A DNA stretch of 64,000 bases, from positions 34,190,601 through 34,254,600 of the forward strand of contig OZ034969.1 in the NCBI GenBank assembly GCA_964030785.1, in the 5' to 3' direction. The notes under the pieces were generated by a model, which was not told the origin of the DNA, ran no database searches, and saw nothing but the letters and a program-made list of their open reading frames with translations. Shown in pieces: positions 30,100 to 43,600 of the stretch. The stretch's first letter is position 1, and the number at the start of each line of letters is the position of its first letter. The position numbers were made by a program, and so were the translations under genes. The DNA comes from Siderastrea siderea. Lineage: Eukaryota > Cnidaria > Anthozoa > Scleractinia > Rhizangiidae.

Positions 30100-32425
30100 A
30101 CATTGCATGCGGAGAGCCTTGCCGCCATTTTTGCATGGCTACTGAGAAACATCAATCGCTAGCAGGAACTAGAACTTGAAAAGCGATCCACAATTTTCGT
30201 TATAACTCGACCGAATAACAAACCTAATTTTAGCCGTAGTTTTAGGGTACTGGAATTCTCTTGAGGTAAGGACTGTTAAATATGAAATGTTTAATATCTA
30301 TTCTACTGCTACGAAATTTCGGAAATAATTGTTTACGTTTTCTGTGGCCGGAAACTGGGCAACGTAATGTGGTGATGGTTGGTCATGCCAAATTCCACAT
30401 CAAAATTGACAGTCTTGTTATCTTTCAGTACCATATATGCTTGATTCGAGGAACCCACCTAACTGCGATTAGCCGTAGGTGTGACGGGCTAGAATACTAA
30501 ATCAATCGTCTTTAGCTCACTATAGAGAGCCGATATAAAGATATTTCATTTCCTCATTCTTTTGTGCTCATTTTGAAGTTGTGCGTGGTTTTTCAACAAC
30601 TAAAACATATCCTGTGAAGAGACAAAAGCCTACGAAGAGGTAAGCAGGTATATATCATGCAATACGGAGCGATTTAAATAATATTTATTTCAATTGATAA
30701 CATTGATCCTTTCATTTAACTACCTTCTGAAAGACCCTCAGAAAGATAAACGGACAAAATACAAAGAAAGCAAGGCCGGCCACCCACGCGTTCACAAATT
30801 AACTTTCAATCGTAAATGTGAAAACTTTCCTTCGCACTTCTTCGAGTTCCGAGTCGTTCTAATTTTCACTTTCCCTTGTTAGCTATCCTCAGATAGATGC
30901 CAAGGTCGATATCATAATATTGGGAAGTAAAAAGAAATAACGGAGTAGAAACTCTTATAAACGTAGACACCTAATTAAAGTGATTTATTTATTTTGTGGT
31001 CATGATGACACTAATGACTGCACGGCCGACGTCAGTACGCTCCATGCTTCGGCGAAAAGTGGCGGACTACCCTAAGGCTAATGCATTAAGCCTAACCCTA
31101 AAAAGTATGTACTTTAATGGATTTTCACCTCATTTAAGACGGATGTTAACGAAATTAAGAGCAATACCCTTCGCTAAACACTGACAAGAATAGACTTCGG
31201 ATGGCCTCGGTTATCGCGGGAGAAATGTGATCTGAAGTTAACAATATGGCCGCTAGTTTCTTGAACGCTCGATTTTCATTATGGTAATTTTGCTAACTTG
31301 GAATAAAAACATTTCTTTTAATAACTCTACATGAAAAGGAATTTAATACCCCATAGGATTTTTAAACTCGAGGACACGTATAGAAGGTATTGGAGAGCTT
31401 GAAGGGAAGAAATCCTTGTTCAAGGACACAAGTTGTTTTGCTGCTATGTTAAGCTTAATCTCCCATTGCAGTTTAGTGCTTAATTTGCAAGATTTTCTTT
31501 TTCTGTGAGCAATGCAATGCGATCCAGTTTCTTTCATTTAAAGGTGTTTAGAGCGATCAGGGAAAAATTCCAGATCATTTCTCGAATACAAAAATAAGTT
31601 TAATGATACCAAGCTTTCTCGTTGAGGATGCTTTTAAAATGAAAGTCGATTAAGCGTTTTGTTTTTGTTTTTTTACATGTATAGAGAACAAAGTTGAAGC
31701 AAACTACTTGTTTTAGACTTATCTCAAGCAATATCGAGTAGTTTCGATATTGTATTTCCGATCTTTTTCAGCTTGAAAGAGTAATCATTCCTACTTGGTG
31801 TGTTGTCCTTTCCAAGTGTGGTATTTTTTTTTTCAAGGGTAATGAAACGTATCTAAGGATTTCATCTGATGAAAACCTTTTCTATTAAAAAGAAAAAACA
31901 TTTTTTAAGCACGAACAAAATAAAAGGAAAGTTCTTTAGAGCGTGTGGGATTTATTTATCCAAACCCTTTTTCAATGATGGAATTAGGGTTATGCAGCCT
32001 CATTTTGGTGACGAGGCTGCAAGATCGTCCTGTAAATCGAGGGGATTTGGATGAATCCGGAAATCTGTGAAAAACTGTTGCTCAAGATGTTTTTCCAGCA
32101 AAGGAATCTTCACGTGCACGCTGTTACCTCTCGTATTGTAATTGTTCTTCAGAGGCTAGAAAAAGATAGGAAAAATTTGAAGCGACAAAAACGGCAGCTT
32201 ATATACTTACCTTCCCTCGGCTTGGAAAACTGTCAGTGTTTGTTACAAAGTACAGCATCCGATGGAATAGAAAGCGATTCGGCCAAACACTGAAGCAGAA
32301 AAGCAGCCGATTTTGATAATTCCATTGAGCAATCTACCTGAACGAGCAAGAACAAATCGAAAATTAAACTTTAAGTGGCATTTTTTTGCTATTTGCTAAC
32401 ATTCGAACAAGATGAAAAAGAACCC
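30100..32425. other. Intergenic stretch upstream of the MARVEL-like gene
   Basis: No supported coding exon, RNA or repeat family. Frames at 31869-32293 are Lys-rich and unrecognised. Confidence 0.4.
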
Positions 32426-32640
32426 TTTTTTTACCCTCGGACGCACAAGATGGGGGAGGAGAGGTGGGTGCCACCCCCCCCCCCTTCCCTCTCCATAACG
32501 TTTTTCTTAGAATTTTCCAAGGCGATTTTTCATCTACCTCTGACGTTTTCAGTAGCTGTATGTATATCCCTTAGAAATATGTCGACACGCGTGACGAGAA
32601 ATAATTGTTATTTTTGCGACATATGATGTTATCGATACCC
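32426..32640. mobile_element. MITE-like repeat (ACCCTCGGACGCACAAG family), copy 1
   Basis: Begins ACCCTCGGACGCACAAG and shares TTTTTCTTAGAATTTTCC, GTTTTCAGTAGCTGTATG and ATATCCCTTAGAAA with a second copy at 37400-37620. Confidence 0.6.
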
Positions 32641-32773
32641 TGTTTACTTTAGCAAATACTGCCAACATACGGGATAAAAAGTTATGTTTAAGATGAAAAC
32701 TTGCACAAACAGATCATGCCTTTGACCAAAAAATGACACTGTTTTCTTAGAATTTCATTCCCCTTTATCACTG

Positions 32774-33190
32774 ATGGCGAGTGACATTCCAACTAATGTT
32801 CCTTACCCAGATGGCCAGCCTATTGCAGCCACACCTGGCCAACCAGTCATGTACCATATGGCACTCAGCAGCCAACAACCAGTTTTTACCCAGGTTCCTC
32901 AAGATCAGCCAGCCAGAACAGTGAAGGAGCAGCCTATTCAGAATTTTCACGTACCAGTTAATCACTCCGTGCAACCAGGACAGCTGGGTCAACCAGTTTT
33001 TGGTCAAGGAACTCCTGGTCAGCCTGTGCAATCTGGACAACCAGGGTACATTCAGGGAACCCCTGGACACGCTGTACAACCAGGACAACCAGTCTATATT
33101 CAGCAACAAGCTGGGCAAGGTGGATTCGATCTTAATGTTGACACTGACTTTCTCAAGTCGCCTCTATGCTTCATCATGTGCGCAGAGTTT
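32774..33190 (+). CDS. Exon 1: Pro/Gln-rich N-terminus and start of helix 1
   Basis: 139 codons from ATG 32774 to TTT|GTGAGT. Repeats of QPGQ(P/L) and QGTPG every ~14 residues precede FLKSPLCFIMCAEF, the first half of membrane helix 1. No signal peptide, consistent with a cytoplasmic N-terminus. Confidence 0.75.
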
Positions 33191-36100
33191 GTGAGTACTA
33201 CTGTTAGCTACTACTCTTGTTTTTAGTTCTGGTGCAAAATTACTCCTAACACTGATAAAATTGTACATGTACAGACAGCACTGGATATGAGCAAGCGCGC
33301 ACTCTGATTGGTGCCCTACAAACAGACTATCAGCTCATATCCTGAGAGTGGCGAAGTCGCGCGAGTTTGATGGCGAAAAAAGTTAATAAGATTTCGTGTA
33401 GTCTAACTCGGCGTGTAATAATTTAATTTCTCTATGATTACAGACAGAAATCGACGAGGCGAAGTCCTGTTTATTAATCATATCTATAACAAACTTGGAG
33501 GAAAAAGCAGCGATAATTTAAAATTTGTGGTGAAGGAAAAGACAAGATTCCATTTCAAATGAACAAAGGCGTTAGTTTCTCTAGTAACTGTGATGCTGCG
33601 TCGGTGTAAAAGTGAAACACAAATGTTTGGATCCCCTAGCTAACTTAAGGTAAATTGGCCACCGTAAAAAAGTTGAAATGCTGACGTAACGAGCGTTAGC
33701 CCTTCGTCAGAGCGAATTAAGGAATTGTGGGTCATGCGTTGTTTATATGTTGAACGGTGGAGCCAAGCTTTTGCGGGACACATGGCAACGCCATGAACGA
33801 GAACAAATCAGTTGAATAGAAACCGTTCATTGATACCGATAAGATGCCGATTTGAAGCAATTTTTGCTCGAATTTTTTTGGCTTTCCGTGTTGCCCGGAT
33901 GTAGGCAAGGCCGCAGACCGTCCTGTGTTAGCTTATGATCAGGGAGATTGAAGTGTCGAGCGACTGGTATGGATGTATCTTTTTCAGACTCATGAAAGCT
34001 ACTGGCCAATTACTTAGGCATTATGCATACACTACCCAACTAATGCTCCAATGAGGGCCGCTAATAGCCACTTATTTTCGATAGTTTAGTTATAGTTCTG
34101 ATTATTTTGATAGCAGTGTTTCTCATAATCCAGATTTTGTCTACATAATAAATCAATTATCCCAACAAATCTCGTCGTGCATTAACTAATGGGCTACACT
34201 TTACTTGGCGCTGCAATCCTCGTTTGCTATGAGATAATCAACCACTTCGATCAGTCGATGGTAGTAATATCTCAGGCTAAGCTCTACATCGTACTGTTTC
34301 CTTAGAGAAGAAACTTTACATCAAAGTGTCTCTCTCTTCGATCCTAGGTATATTTATTTCAAGAGTGTGTGTTGGGTGGAGATGATTAAAAAGAAAGGAG
34401 GCACGTAGCCTCGAGCTGGTTATGGTCAACTCAAACGCAAACAAGCTTGAATGGAATAATTGTTTTCTTAAATTCTGAACTTCGCTGATCGTTACTGATT
34501 TAATTTATTCATTTATTTATTTTTTCAGAATTTTTGGACAACGAAATTTGCCCCCCCAGAGAGAACTTTTAAACTCCCTGGGGCTTGGCATGCCATCCGA
34601 TTTCCATACAAATCAGAGAACAGGGTTATTTGACAACATCAGTGTGTCCGGTGAACCAATCAGAAAGCTATCAGATCAAAACCCAAATTAACTCTATCCA
34701 GACCAGGGGGGGAGCGGATTCTGCCCGCACGGACTTTGGACGTTTATAACTTTTTTAATAAGCACGCTAAAGTCACTACACTTGGTGACTTCTCCTAAAA
34801 TTTATCTGCGAACAATTTGGTGTAGTAAGGCCTTGCATACGGTGAAATTTGAATTAACCAATCAGCATTCAGTAGGCGGGAAAAACTGTGGTGTCCTGAC
34901 GTCATGCAGATTTTGTGCTCTTCGCTTCGATTTCTGCGTGATCAGCGAAAGTTTATACTGTGGAGATGCGGTTTTATTTCAGCGTTTTCTTCAAATTAAC
35001 CACTTGCCTTACTTCAATTTATTAAAGTCACAACTGTTTGCAATTATATGGGCTGGATGAGCAACCAGAATCGATTCAAAACTTTTTTCTGCGGCGGGAG
35101 ACATCGCTAACTGGACTTGAATGCGAAGGAGGCTATAAAGGTTTTCCTCTTGTCCTACTGAATATCAATTTTCACAAGAAACTTCACATCACTTTCACTC
35201 TCCTTGGCATCGTTTATGACATGGCTGTCTAGTAACTGAGCAGCTCTGAGTAGCGTCGGGTACAATCCGTCTTCTGTCCTTGTAAAGATCTTTGGTCACT
35301 TCATGCTTGTTTTCATCGTGTTCTTCATGTCTGGTTTTAATTCACACCAACATCCAACTTCCAGCTGTGATTGCCTGCTGTCAACGAGAGTGGTCTTATC
35401 GCTTAGGGAAAAATGTTCCCGTTCATCAGATCAGAGATACATCATGAATGTTTGACAAATTTGATCTACAGTCGTTGTATGGTTGCGCTACACAGCTCAT
35501 ACTTCAATTTGGAAATAGGCAAGTTTGTATAATTTTCCACATACCCGGAGACAAACGAAAAGGCCTTTTTGGAATTTGGAGCTTCCTTCTGTCAGCGTAA
35601 CAGCAAAAAGCTCGTGGTGAAAAGCTGCAGAAAATTTGCTTTTCTTCTCAAAAGTCAAAACTCACCTGAAATTCAGGCCGAGCAAAACAAAGAAAACACG
35701 CGGACCGCCAAGGAAACGACACTTTCGCTTGCTTTATTCACCACGGAAAGTCAAAATAATTATTACCTAGCCCGTCTTTATAAATGGGTAATTAACTTGA
35801 CTAACTGGATTGGAACGGTAATTGCAGGAACAAAGTTTATTTAGTCGAATATCGATACGCTTATTTTTTTCTCGCTTCAATTTCCACTCCACATAAGGTA
35901 TCCTTCAAAACTTGCAATCAACCGACTTTTACAGACAGAGAGCAAAGAGAGGCAAATGTGTAATTTCTCACGAAATTTCAAGAAGATTTAAATTGTTATA
36001 ATTAAAAGGAACAAATTTGAGAACTACTCTAGGATTCAGACAGGAGGAGTTTATTCAAAAAGGAGAAGTGAAAGTAATTTTAAAAGAGCAAAATGCAGGT

Positions 36101-39100
36101 CAAGCGGTCCTGCATCAGTCCGCAGTACCGAAAGAGATTTGGAATTATAAAACTCTGCGTTACGTCGGATTCGTTGCAAAAAGGAAGAACCGATAATCAC
36201 AGGTGACTCTAAGAGATGAAGTTGTTCTTCAGAAACCAATTAAAAAATTTATGATCCGGCTGTTTAGTATAAGCTTATTTCTTGGGTGGTAATTGCATTA
36301 GTAAAGCTATGTAAACGTGCCTCTGGAAACTTGGGCGGCTTAAATCAGAAAATGGGAGAGTGTGATAATTTTTCCTTTCTCAACAAGCACTCGTAACGCC
36401 ATTCAACTTGTAACGATGCTAATGTCACTTCAACTTCTGTTTTATAGATCATACAAATCCGCTAAAAATCTCACTGGAATTAGCTGTTTTGTAGCTCTCA
36501 TGATGGCGTTGTTGTTTCTCCGAATCTGATCCCAGCGGGGCCCGCTGGAAGTAGAGCAGCTACAGTCAACTCTTCTGATATCAGGAATAAATTCTGATGT
36601 AATATTACGGTTTTAGACGGTTTTAGTCGTCGTCTTGTCACTCTTCTTATCCTTTAAACAATGCACGCTTTTAATCCAACACAAGCCGCACAAAACGCAA
36701 ACACTAGCAGCTTCGATCTTCGTACTAATTTTTACCTTTCTTGCAAGAGCGACAATACAATACAATTGGAAAATACCCTGCCTTTGAATGGATCGAGAAC
36801 CCTATATAGCTTCAGTCGCTATAAACTCTTGCTTTTGCTTACAGACACAAAATACTGGGGTTTCCTCTGTTTTCAGTCGTAGCATTCTGAACCGTAACCG
36901 AGAACACTGACAGGACACCACGGTTTTGACTGCCGCTCGTATCGCGGGCGTAGTTGCCGTATGCAAGGAAGTCCCTGTCTATTAAGTTTGACGTTACCAT
37001 GGCAACCACTTTTTGACAAGCGGTTTCTTCAGAATTTTAAATTTCCCACTTTTTAATCAAAAATCATTACTTTTTTGAAGTAAATTTTACATTTTGGGAT
37101 CATTTCCGAGTTAATTTATTGATTTTGATCACTTCTTGATCAATTTTCGTGGTTTTTGGAAAATTTAAGAAATCCAAGATGGCGGATCCAAGATGGCTGC
37201 CGTTTGAGAACAAATCATTATTGTGACGTCATATGTCGTCATCACCTGAGGTTGCGGACCTCAGTGGAAACATTTTTGGACGTACGATTTGTCCTTTAAG
37301 TTTCGTTGACATAGCTTCAATATTCTCGGAGTTAAGAGGTGGGGGCGGAATCCGCTCCCCCGGTCCCACAAGACCAAAAAAAGCCCGGTCTGAATAGGGT
37401 TAACCCTCGGACGCACAAGTAGGGTTGGATGCCCCCATCCCACACTAAGTTTTTCTTGAGTTTTCCCAAAATGATTTTTATCAGCACCTGCCGTTTTCAG
37501 TAGCTGTATGCATATCCCTTAGAAACAATTTGACACAAGTTTGATAAAGATCGGTTGCTTTGGTCATGAGATATGAAGAACCGGGCGGTACACCCCCACC
37601 AAAAATTCCCTTCCCTTCAGGGCGCTTTACCTACAGCCACTGGGGACCTAAAGACGACTCTGATTAGCCACCTGCCTTGCTCAATCTGTTGAGATCGGTA
37701 CTCGAGTTTTACCCTTGTTTCTTTTTCAGGTAGCCCTATTGGGTGCATGGGCAAGTATTGTAAAGTACGTAGACGGAGAGGAAGAAGGCACATTCACATT
37801 CGAAAAAGCAAACTTCTTCAAGGGCATTACGATTTTCAGCTGGGTGGTGGTTATAATCTCTCTAAGCGCCTACGCTTTCAGCTTACCCAAAGTCTTCAAA
37901 TGCAAGCGACCGTCTTTGTTCACTATAACGGTAAGTAACTTATCATCTTGAACGAGGAAAGTCTCCAAAGTGGTGCACTTTCTGGCATTGGCCCAAGCTG
38001 TGTGCTGAAAAAAAAAACATAGCCCTAGTAATCTCGGAAGCTAGGTAAGTGGATCCTCTGAATGGAAGGGTGATCACTTGGAAGGAATGAATGATTGAAT
38101 GAATGAATGAACGAACGAACGAACGAACGAACGAACGAATGAATGAATGAATGAATGAATGAATGAATGAATGAATGAATGAATGAATGAATGAATGAAT
38201 GAACGAACGAACGAACGAACGAATGAATGAATGAATGAATAAATGACTGACTGACTGACTGACTGAATGAATGAATGAATGAATGAATGAATGAATGAAT
38301 GAATGAATGAATGAATGAATGAATGAATTTATTAATTTATTTCATCATGTTTTATAAATAAAGGAAAGATGGGGTTCTATCCGCAAATAGCAAAAGCAAA
38401 TCGAGGCGGTTAGAGTTCTCCAAATTGTTACGAAGTCGTTGTCAGCCCTTTTCTAAAAATTTTTCTCAAAAGAAAGCTTCAACAGATTTAGCAAATTGTA
38501 CACAGGGAGACCAAACTTTGCAAACCTGTGGCGTAAAATACTTACACGTTTAAGCGTGTAAGAGTCGCAGGGACATGTTGACATGTTGGCCAAAAATAAA
38601 TCAAACCAGCTAGCGCTATTCTGGCCTCCTTTCATTTCATGACTGTCAATGTATTTCTTTTGCAAACCTTTAATGGACGTCAGAAAGATGCAACTAAACT
38701 GGGTCAAAAGAAAATTCTACACAGCAAAACAAAACGAGAAGTTTGGGGGGAAAGTGCAGGATTACACAAAATGGGTTTTTTCTTGAGGGTCTTTTCTATT
38801 TCAAGATAATAAAGTAAGCTTTTGCTCATACTTACGAAAACACGATAAAAAGCACGATATATAAGCCTCTACACTGGCACTTTAACCTGCACGGCAGCAC
38901 TACCAGCGGCAAAAGGACGTGGAACGAGTTCCAGTCTGCCCTCAAACTGAGCGAATCTGTGACTGATTTTAAGCCTCGACTTGGGCGAATGCTTTTGAAT
39001 GTTTCTTTTAGTTAGGCTTTTATTGATGACTGTAATATTTGTTTTACGATTTGTATCTATGAAGCATGCAGTACCTTTTGTAGAGGGGAAACGTACGTTT

Positions 39101-40593
39101 GCCAAGGCGTATATTAGCCGGTTCCAGGCGTTTGGATAGTAGAGCGCGAATGAAAAAACTCTTCTCGTTTTTTTTTCCTCCGCCAACAATATTTAACGCT
39201 CACACGCCACTATCCGAATACCTGAAACAGGCTATACACGAGTTTGAGTAGTTAAGTTTGCAGTGTGTGGGCGCCTTTAAAAAAACTTTAAACGCAATTT
39301 GTAACTGTCCACTGTACTTAATGTTAAGTTTGAAAGTCGGTCGTAACTGAATGTTTGATGCTTTTGTTTTTGCAGTCCGTGGTCGTCTATTTCTTCTTGC
39401 TTTCCTTAGTACTCGCCTGTACTGCAAACTTGGTCCCAAGAGCTGTCGACCTTGGTGAATATTATTCTAAGTGGGTACCGCCCAGTCCTAGAAAAGACAA
39501 GGAGATGCAATATGTTATCGCTCTGGACGTCGCCTTGGTATGAACGTTCTATAGGTTTCAGTGGATTTAAAAAGGCTTCGTTGGTTTACGGTACAAAACT
39601 AAACCATGGCATTTTGGCGTTGACCGGTGGCGTATAAACTCACAGCTCAATTCTTTCAAATGACTAAACGTTCACGATTGAGCTACTCGTGTTCTACTGT
39701 GGTAATCCTTGCTAGGGTGTTGCTACTGCCAGTTTGCTAATACTTTTGGAAGCTAAATTCATACTTTTTGTTTTTAGCAGACATTTTAGATTTGCTGATT
39801 ACAATCAAGTGCCGATAGTGTAGTCGTTGACGCTTCGAGCTTGATATGGTTTAATACTACGCTCTGCAAAGTGTTGTTTCCCGAAGCGGGATTTTTCTGC
39901 TATGATTTATCTCTCTTAGGTGCTTAGGTGCTGTATCTCCCTGCGGTATCCAGTCATCTCGCCACCAAGAAAACTCGCCACCAACCATCTTGCCACCACA
40001 AGTCACCTCGCCACCAACCACCTTGCCACCAGTTGAGGTCATCTCGCCAACAAACATGAGATACACTAAAACAAAATTTCGAGCAAGTACCTTGTGATGT
40101 GGAACCTCTGATTTTAGGCTTGATTTGCCTTTAGACGGTTTACAGTCCTCTGTTTGATAGCCGAGATCTTATGCTTCGATCGAACCGCCGCCATCTTGCT
40201 TTTTTATGTTGAGCGCATCCTGGGGACAGTGCCAAAGCTAACGGGGGTTCCCTCGTCAGGGTATATAGTGGTGGAAGATGGCGGCCGTTCGCGTTCAATC
40301 GTATGTATCAAATGAAATAGAATACCAACGTTTGGGGAAAACAGATTCACGACATACTAGTATGGCATCTCTCAGTTGTATCCCTTAATAACCGGTTCAA
40401 ATGTTAACAAATTTCAAATTGTTGTTGTGTGATCTCCATTTTAAGTTCTAGTTGTAAGACTAAATAAAACATGATAATGGTAAAAGAACTCCGAGTCCTT
40501 ATTTTCCAGGTCTACGGATCGGCGGATTTTTGAATTTTGTCCGGATTTCGGATTCAGTTAGTTAGTTAGTTAGTTAGTTAGTGAGTTAGTTAC

Positions 40594-40632
<39 letters not shown>

Positions 40633-43600
40633 AAAACCTTGACGAGGGAGCCCTCGGTTTCTTGACACTGTCCCCAGATTGCCCTCAACACACAAAAAGC
40701 AAGATGGCGACCGTTCGATCGAAGCGTAATATCTTGACTATCAATCGGCAAAATGGGGGAGTGTAAACTGTCTAAAGGTAAACTAGTCTAGAATCAGAGG
40801 TTCCACATCACAAGGTACTTGCTTGAAATGTGTGAACGTTACCTAATTTTTATTTTAGTGCATTTCATGTTTGGTGGCAAGATGACCTCAGCTGGTGGCG
40901 GGATAACCTCACCTGGTGGCGAGGTGGTTGGTGGCGAGGTGACTTGTGGTAGCGAGATGGTTGGTGAGGAGTCTTTCTGGTGGTGAGATGACCGTAAACC
41001 CTCCCTGCTTTCCTACTTTAAGTTAACTAAAACTCTTAAATTTCACGTGGAGTACCTCATGATGTACAAGTACCTCAACTAGTTGGAAGTAGAAGCTTGG
41101 CCTAGGCGCAGGTAAAGAAGAACCACCTTGCTACTCAATCAAATTAATGAAAGGCAATTATAACTTTTAATTTCACAGGCTTTTGGCTTTTTATCCAGTA
41201 TTCTGTTCGTCGCGGACGTGGTGGTGAATTACAGGGTTTTTCAGACACAGAGAGCACAGGAAAGTCCTCCCGTACAAGGAATGCAAGGACTCCCCCAAAG
41301 ACGAGTCTGGGATATCAATTATGAGTACTTGAGGTCTCCGGTGTTTTTCATCAAATTGGCAGAAATGGTAAGAACTTCCTCAACAAAAATTGTCTCTGAA
41401 ATTCACTTCTACGTTTTTCTTGTTTCAGGGGTGAGGTCGTGTAGTACCACACCAATTGCGAGTTAAAGTTTAACTTAGAATCTTTGGAAATAGAGTAGTA
41501 AAAAATATTCACTAGTTTGAATGGGTAAATTCCACTCGAGCCCTCCCACCTTTTTAATCAGGTCTTTTTGAGGGATGAGGGGTAGGATGGAGTCTTAGGT
41601 TTTCCGGTTATATGATTTTGGTCATTTAAGATTGGGTTGTGACCCGTGTCATTGAAAACTCTTTTTTTTTTTGCCAAAAGTTCAAGAAATAAATGATTAA
41701 GTGAAGGTTGTTTTATGCAGGCATTATTGTTTGGGGCCTGGGTGTGCATCTTGAAGTACTTCGACTGGGGCATTTATAAAAACCGGAAACTTTTCCCGGA
41801 GGATCCAAAAGCGGATTTCTTCAAAGGCATCGCAATCTGGGCCTGGGTGATGGTCATCCTTCTGGTTTTGACTGTCATATTCAGTTTTGACAAGATTTAC
41901 AGTCGCTCCTCACCGTGGACTCTGATGGTAAGAAAGTATCCTTCGTCTCATTTGCCAAACTCCTATTTACTTCTCTCCCTTCCTACTCCCATTGTTGCTC
42001 AACAGAGAATTTCTTCCGGGGTTCCGGTAGTAGTCTCAGTCCGCATGTCACTCTCCTCTATCCCCTTTATGTTTTATATTAACTACATGGTGAGACAGTA
42101 CAGAAAGCGGCTATGATCCACTTATTTTAAAGAGCTGTATCGATCGATGTTTTTTTTCTTATGTAATTGCGCTTGGTCTTCATTGATCCGCGGCATCCCC
42201 CAGTCATTATGCGGTGTTGGATACTTCACGTTAGCCACGAATCTATAGAATAAAGCAAAATGTGTGTCTTCCCCTGGCGATCACTGATGATAATGGTGTT
42301 GCTGTTAAGGCTGCTACTGCTGCTCATGATGATGATGATGAGGAGGAGGAGGAGGAGGAGGAGGACGACAACGACCCTGACGACCTGAAGAGGGGGTGTT
42401 TTTTTCCTCTTGCGCTAAACGATCCCATGAGAAAACACTGAATCTTAGCCTGTAAAAGGCTCAGATTTGTTATGATAGCTACATTACCATTGCCATTTCC
42501 TACATTTATCAAGCTTTATTATTATAACTGTAACATATTTCACAAGAGGTGGTACACCATCGTTTTTCGAGACGATTATAGTTCACCTCAGTGCAATCCT
42601 CGGTCCAATTTGGCCGTTTGCTATGAGCTGGATTGGTCCAAACAGTCAAAGCGAATAGATGCAATTTATCTGTGAAATCAACAACTGTCTAATGGACAAG
42701 TTTGAATTGACAACATTAATTCTAGGAGGTGATTGGAATTGCACTCTTACAAAAAATGATAAAAAAGGTGGTGCCCCGTGGAATCCCACCAGTTCGGGAA
42801 CTCTCTTTTAATCATGATGGATTTGTTCAATTTGATTGACATTTAAAGAGTACGCCACCCCAGTGGAAACAAATATACACACCCTAGTCCCTAGGCGATC
42901 TCTTTTGCCTCGTTGTCTGCGCGACCATTGGGAAGGGGTGGGCGAGAGAAAGCCTAGCAAAATATATTGCCAACATATCCCTGATTTTAGCACGGCAATA
43001 CCCCTATTTTGATTGCTAGTTTAAACATGTAATATGTGGCAAAATCTGCTTGCCGATGGAATTTAACCAAATCATGGAAGTGTCTACAAACGACGGTAAG
43101 TTCTAACTTTGTGGCATACCGCTTTTTTAACTATGTTATTAATTTTTGCTCGTCGTTGCTTTCTGTTCCGTTGGAATTTTTTTCCTGTACACACTATGTT
43201 GAAATTTGCAATGTATATTTTCATCAAAAGCTTTCGCTATAGCTACCCGCTGAAGTTGCCGTAATTTGGATCTGGCAATATTTGCTTTGGCGTTCTCGGT
43301 GACGTCACGGCTCACGGTCCAGGGTTGACCGAGCCGAGAACGCCTAGGGACTAGGCTAAAAATATACGTAGTTTTCAAAATACCTAGGTGTCAAACCGAG
43401 GATAGACTTCTTACTCATTGCAAAAAATTTAGCAACTAACGTTTAAAAGTCGGTGTGCAAATCTCAATCGCACCGGATCATATCGCTGTTTAAGTAGAAT
43501 TGTCTTGGCCAACGATCGTTAACCGAGGACCAGGCTTCTGGAAGGCTCACACGGCCGGAGCTTATCCCGGTTTCTGTAGCATGAAGCAACTGAAAGTTTT

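Noticed and set aside
34692..37399. Autonomous piggyBac transposon
   Set aside because: Ends and TTAA fit, but no transposase frame with a DDD pattern is visible in the interior, so only a non-autonomous or decayed copy is claimed.
42324..42512. ORF with a poly-serine tail
   Set aside because: The serine run is the GAT/GAG microsatellite read on the minus strand.
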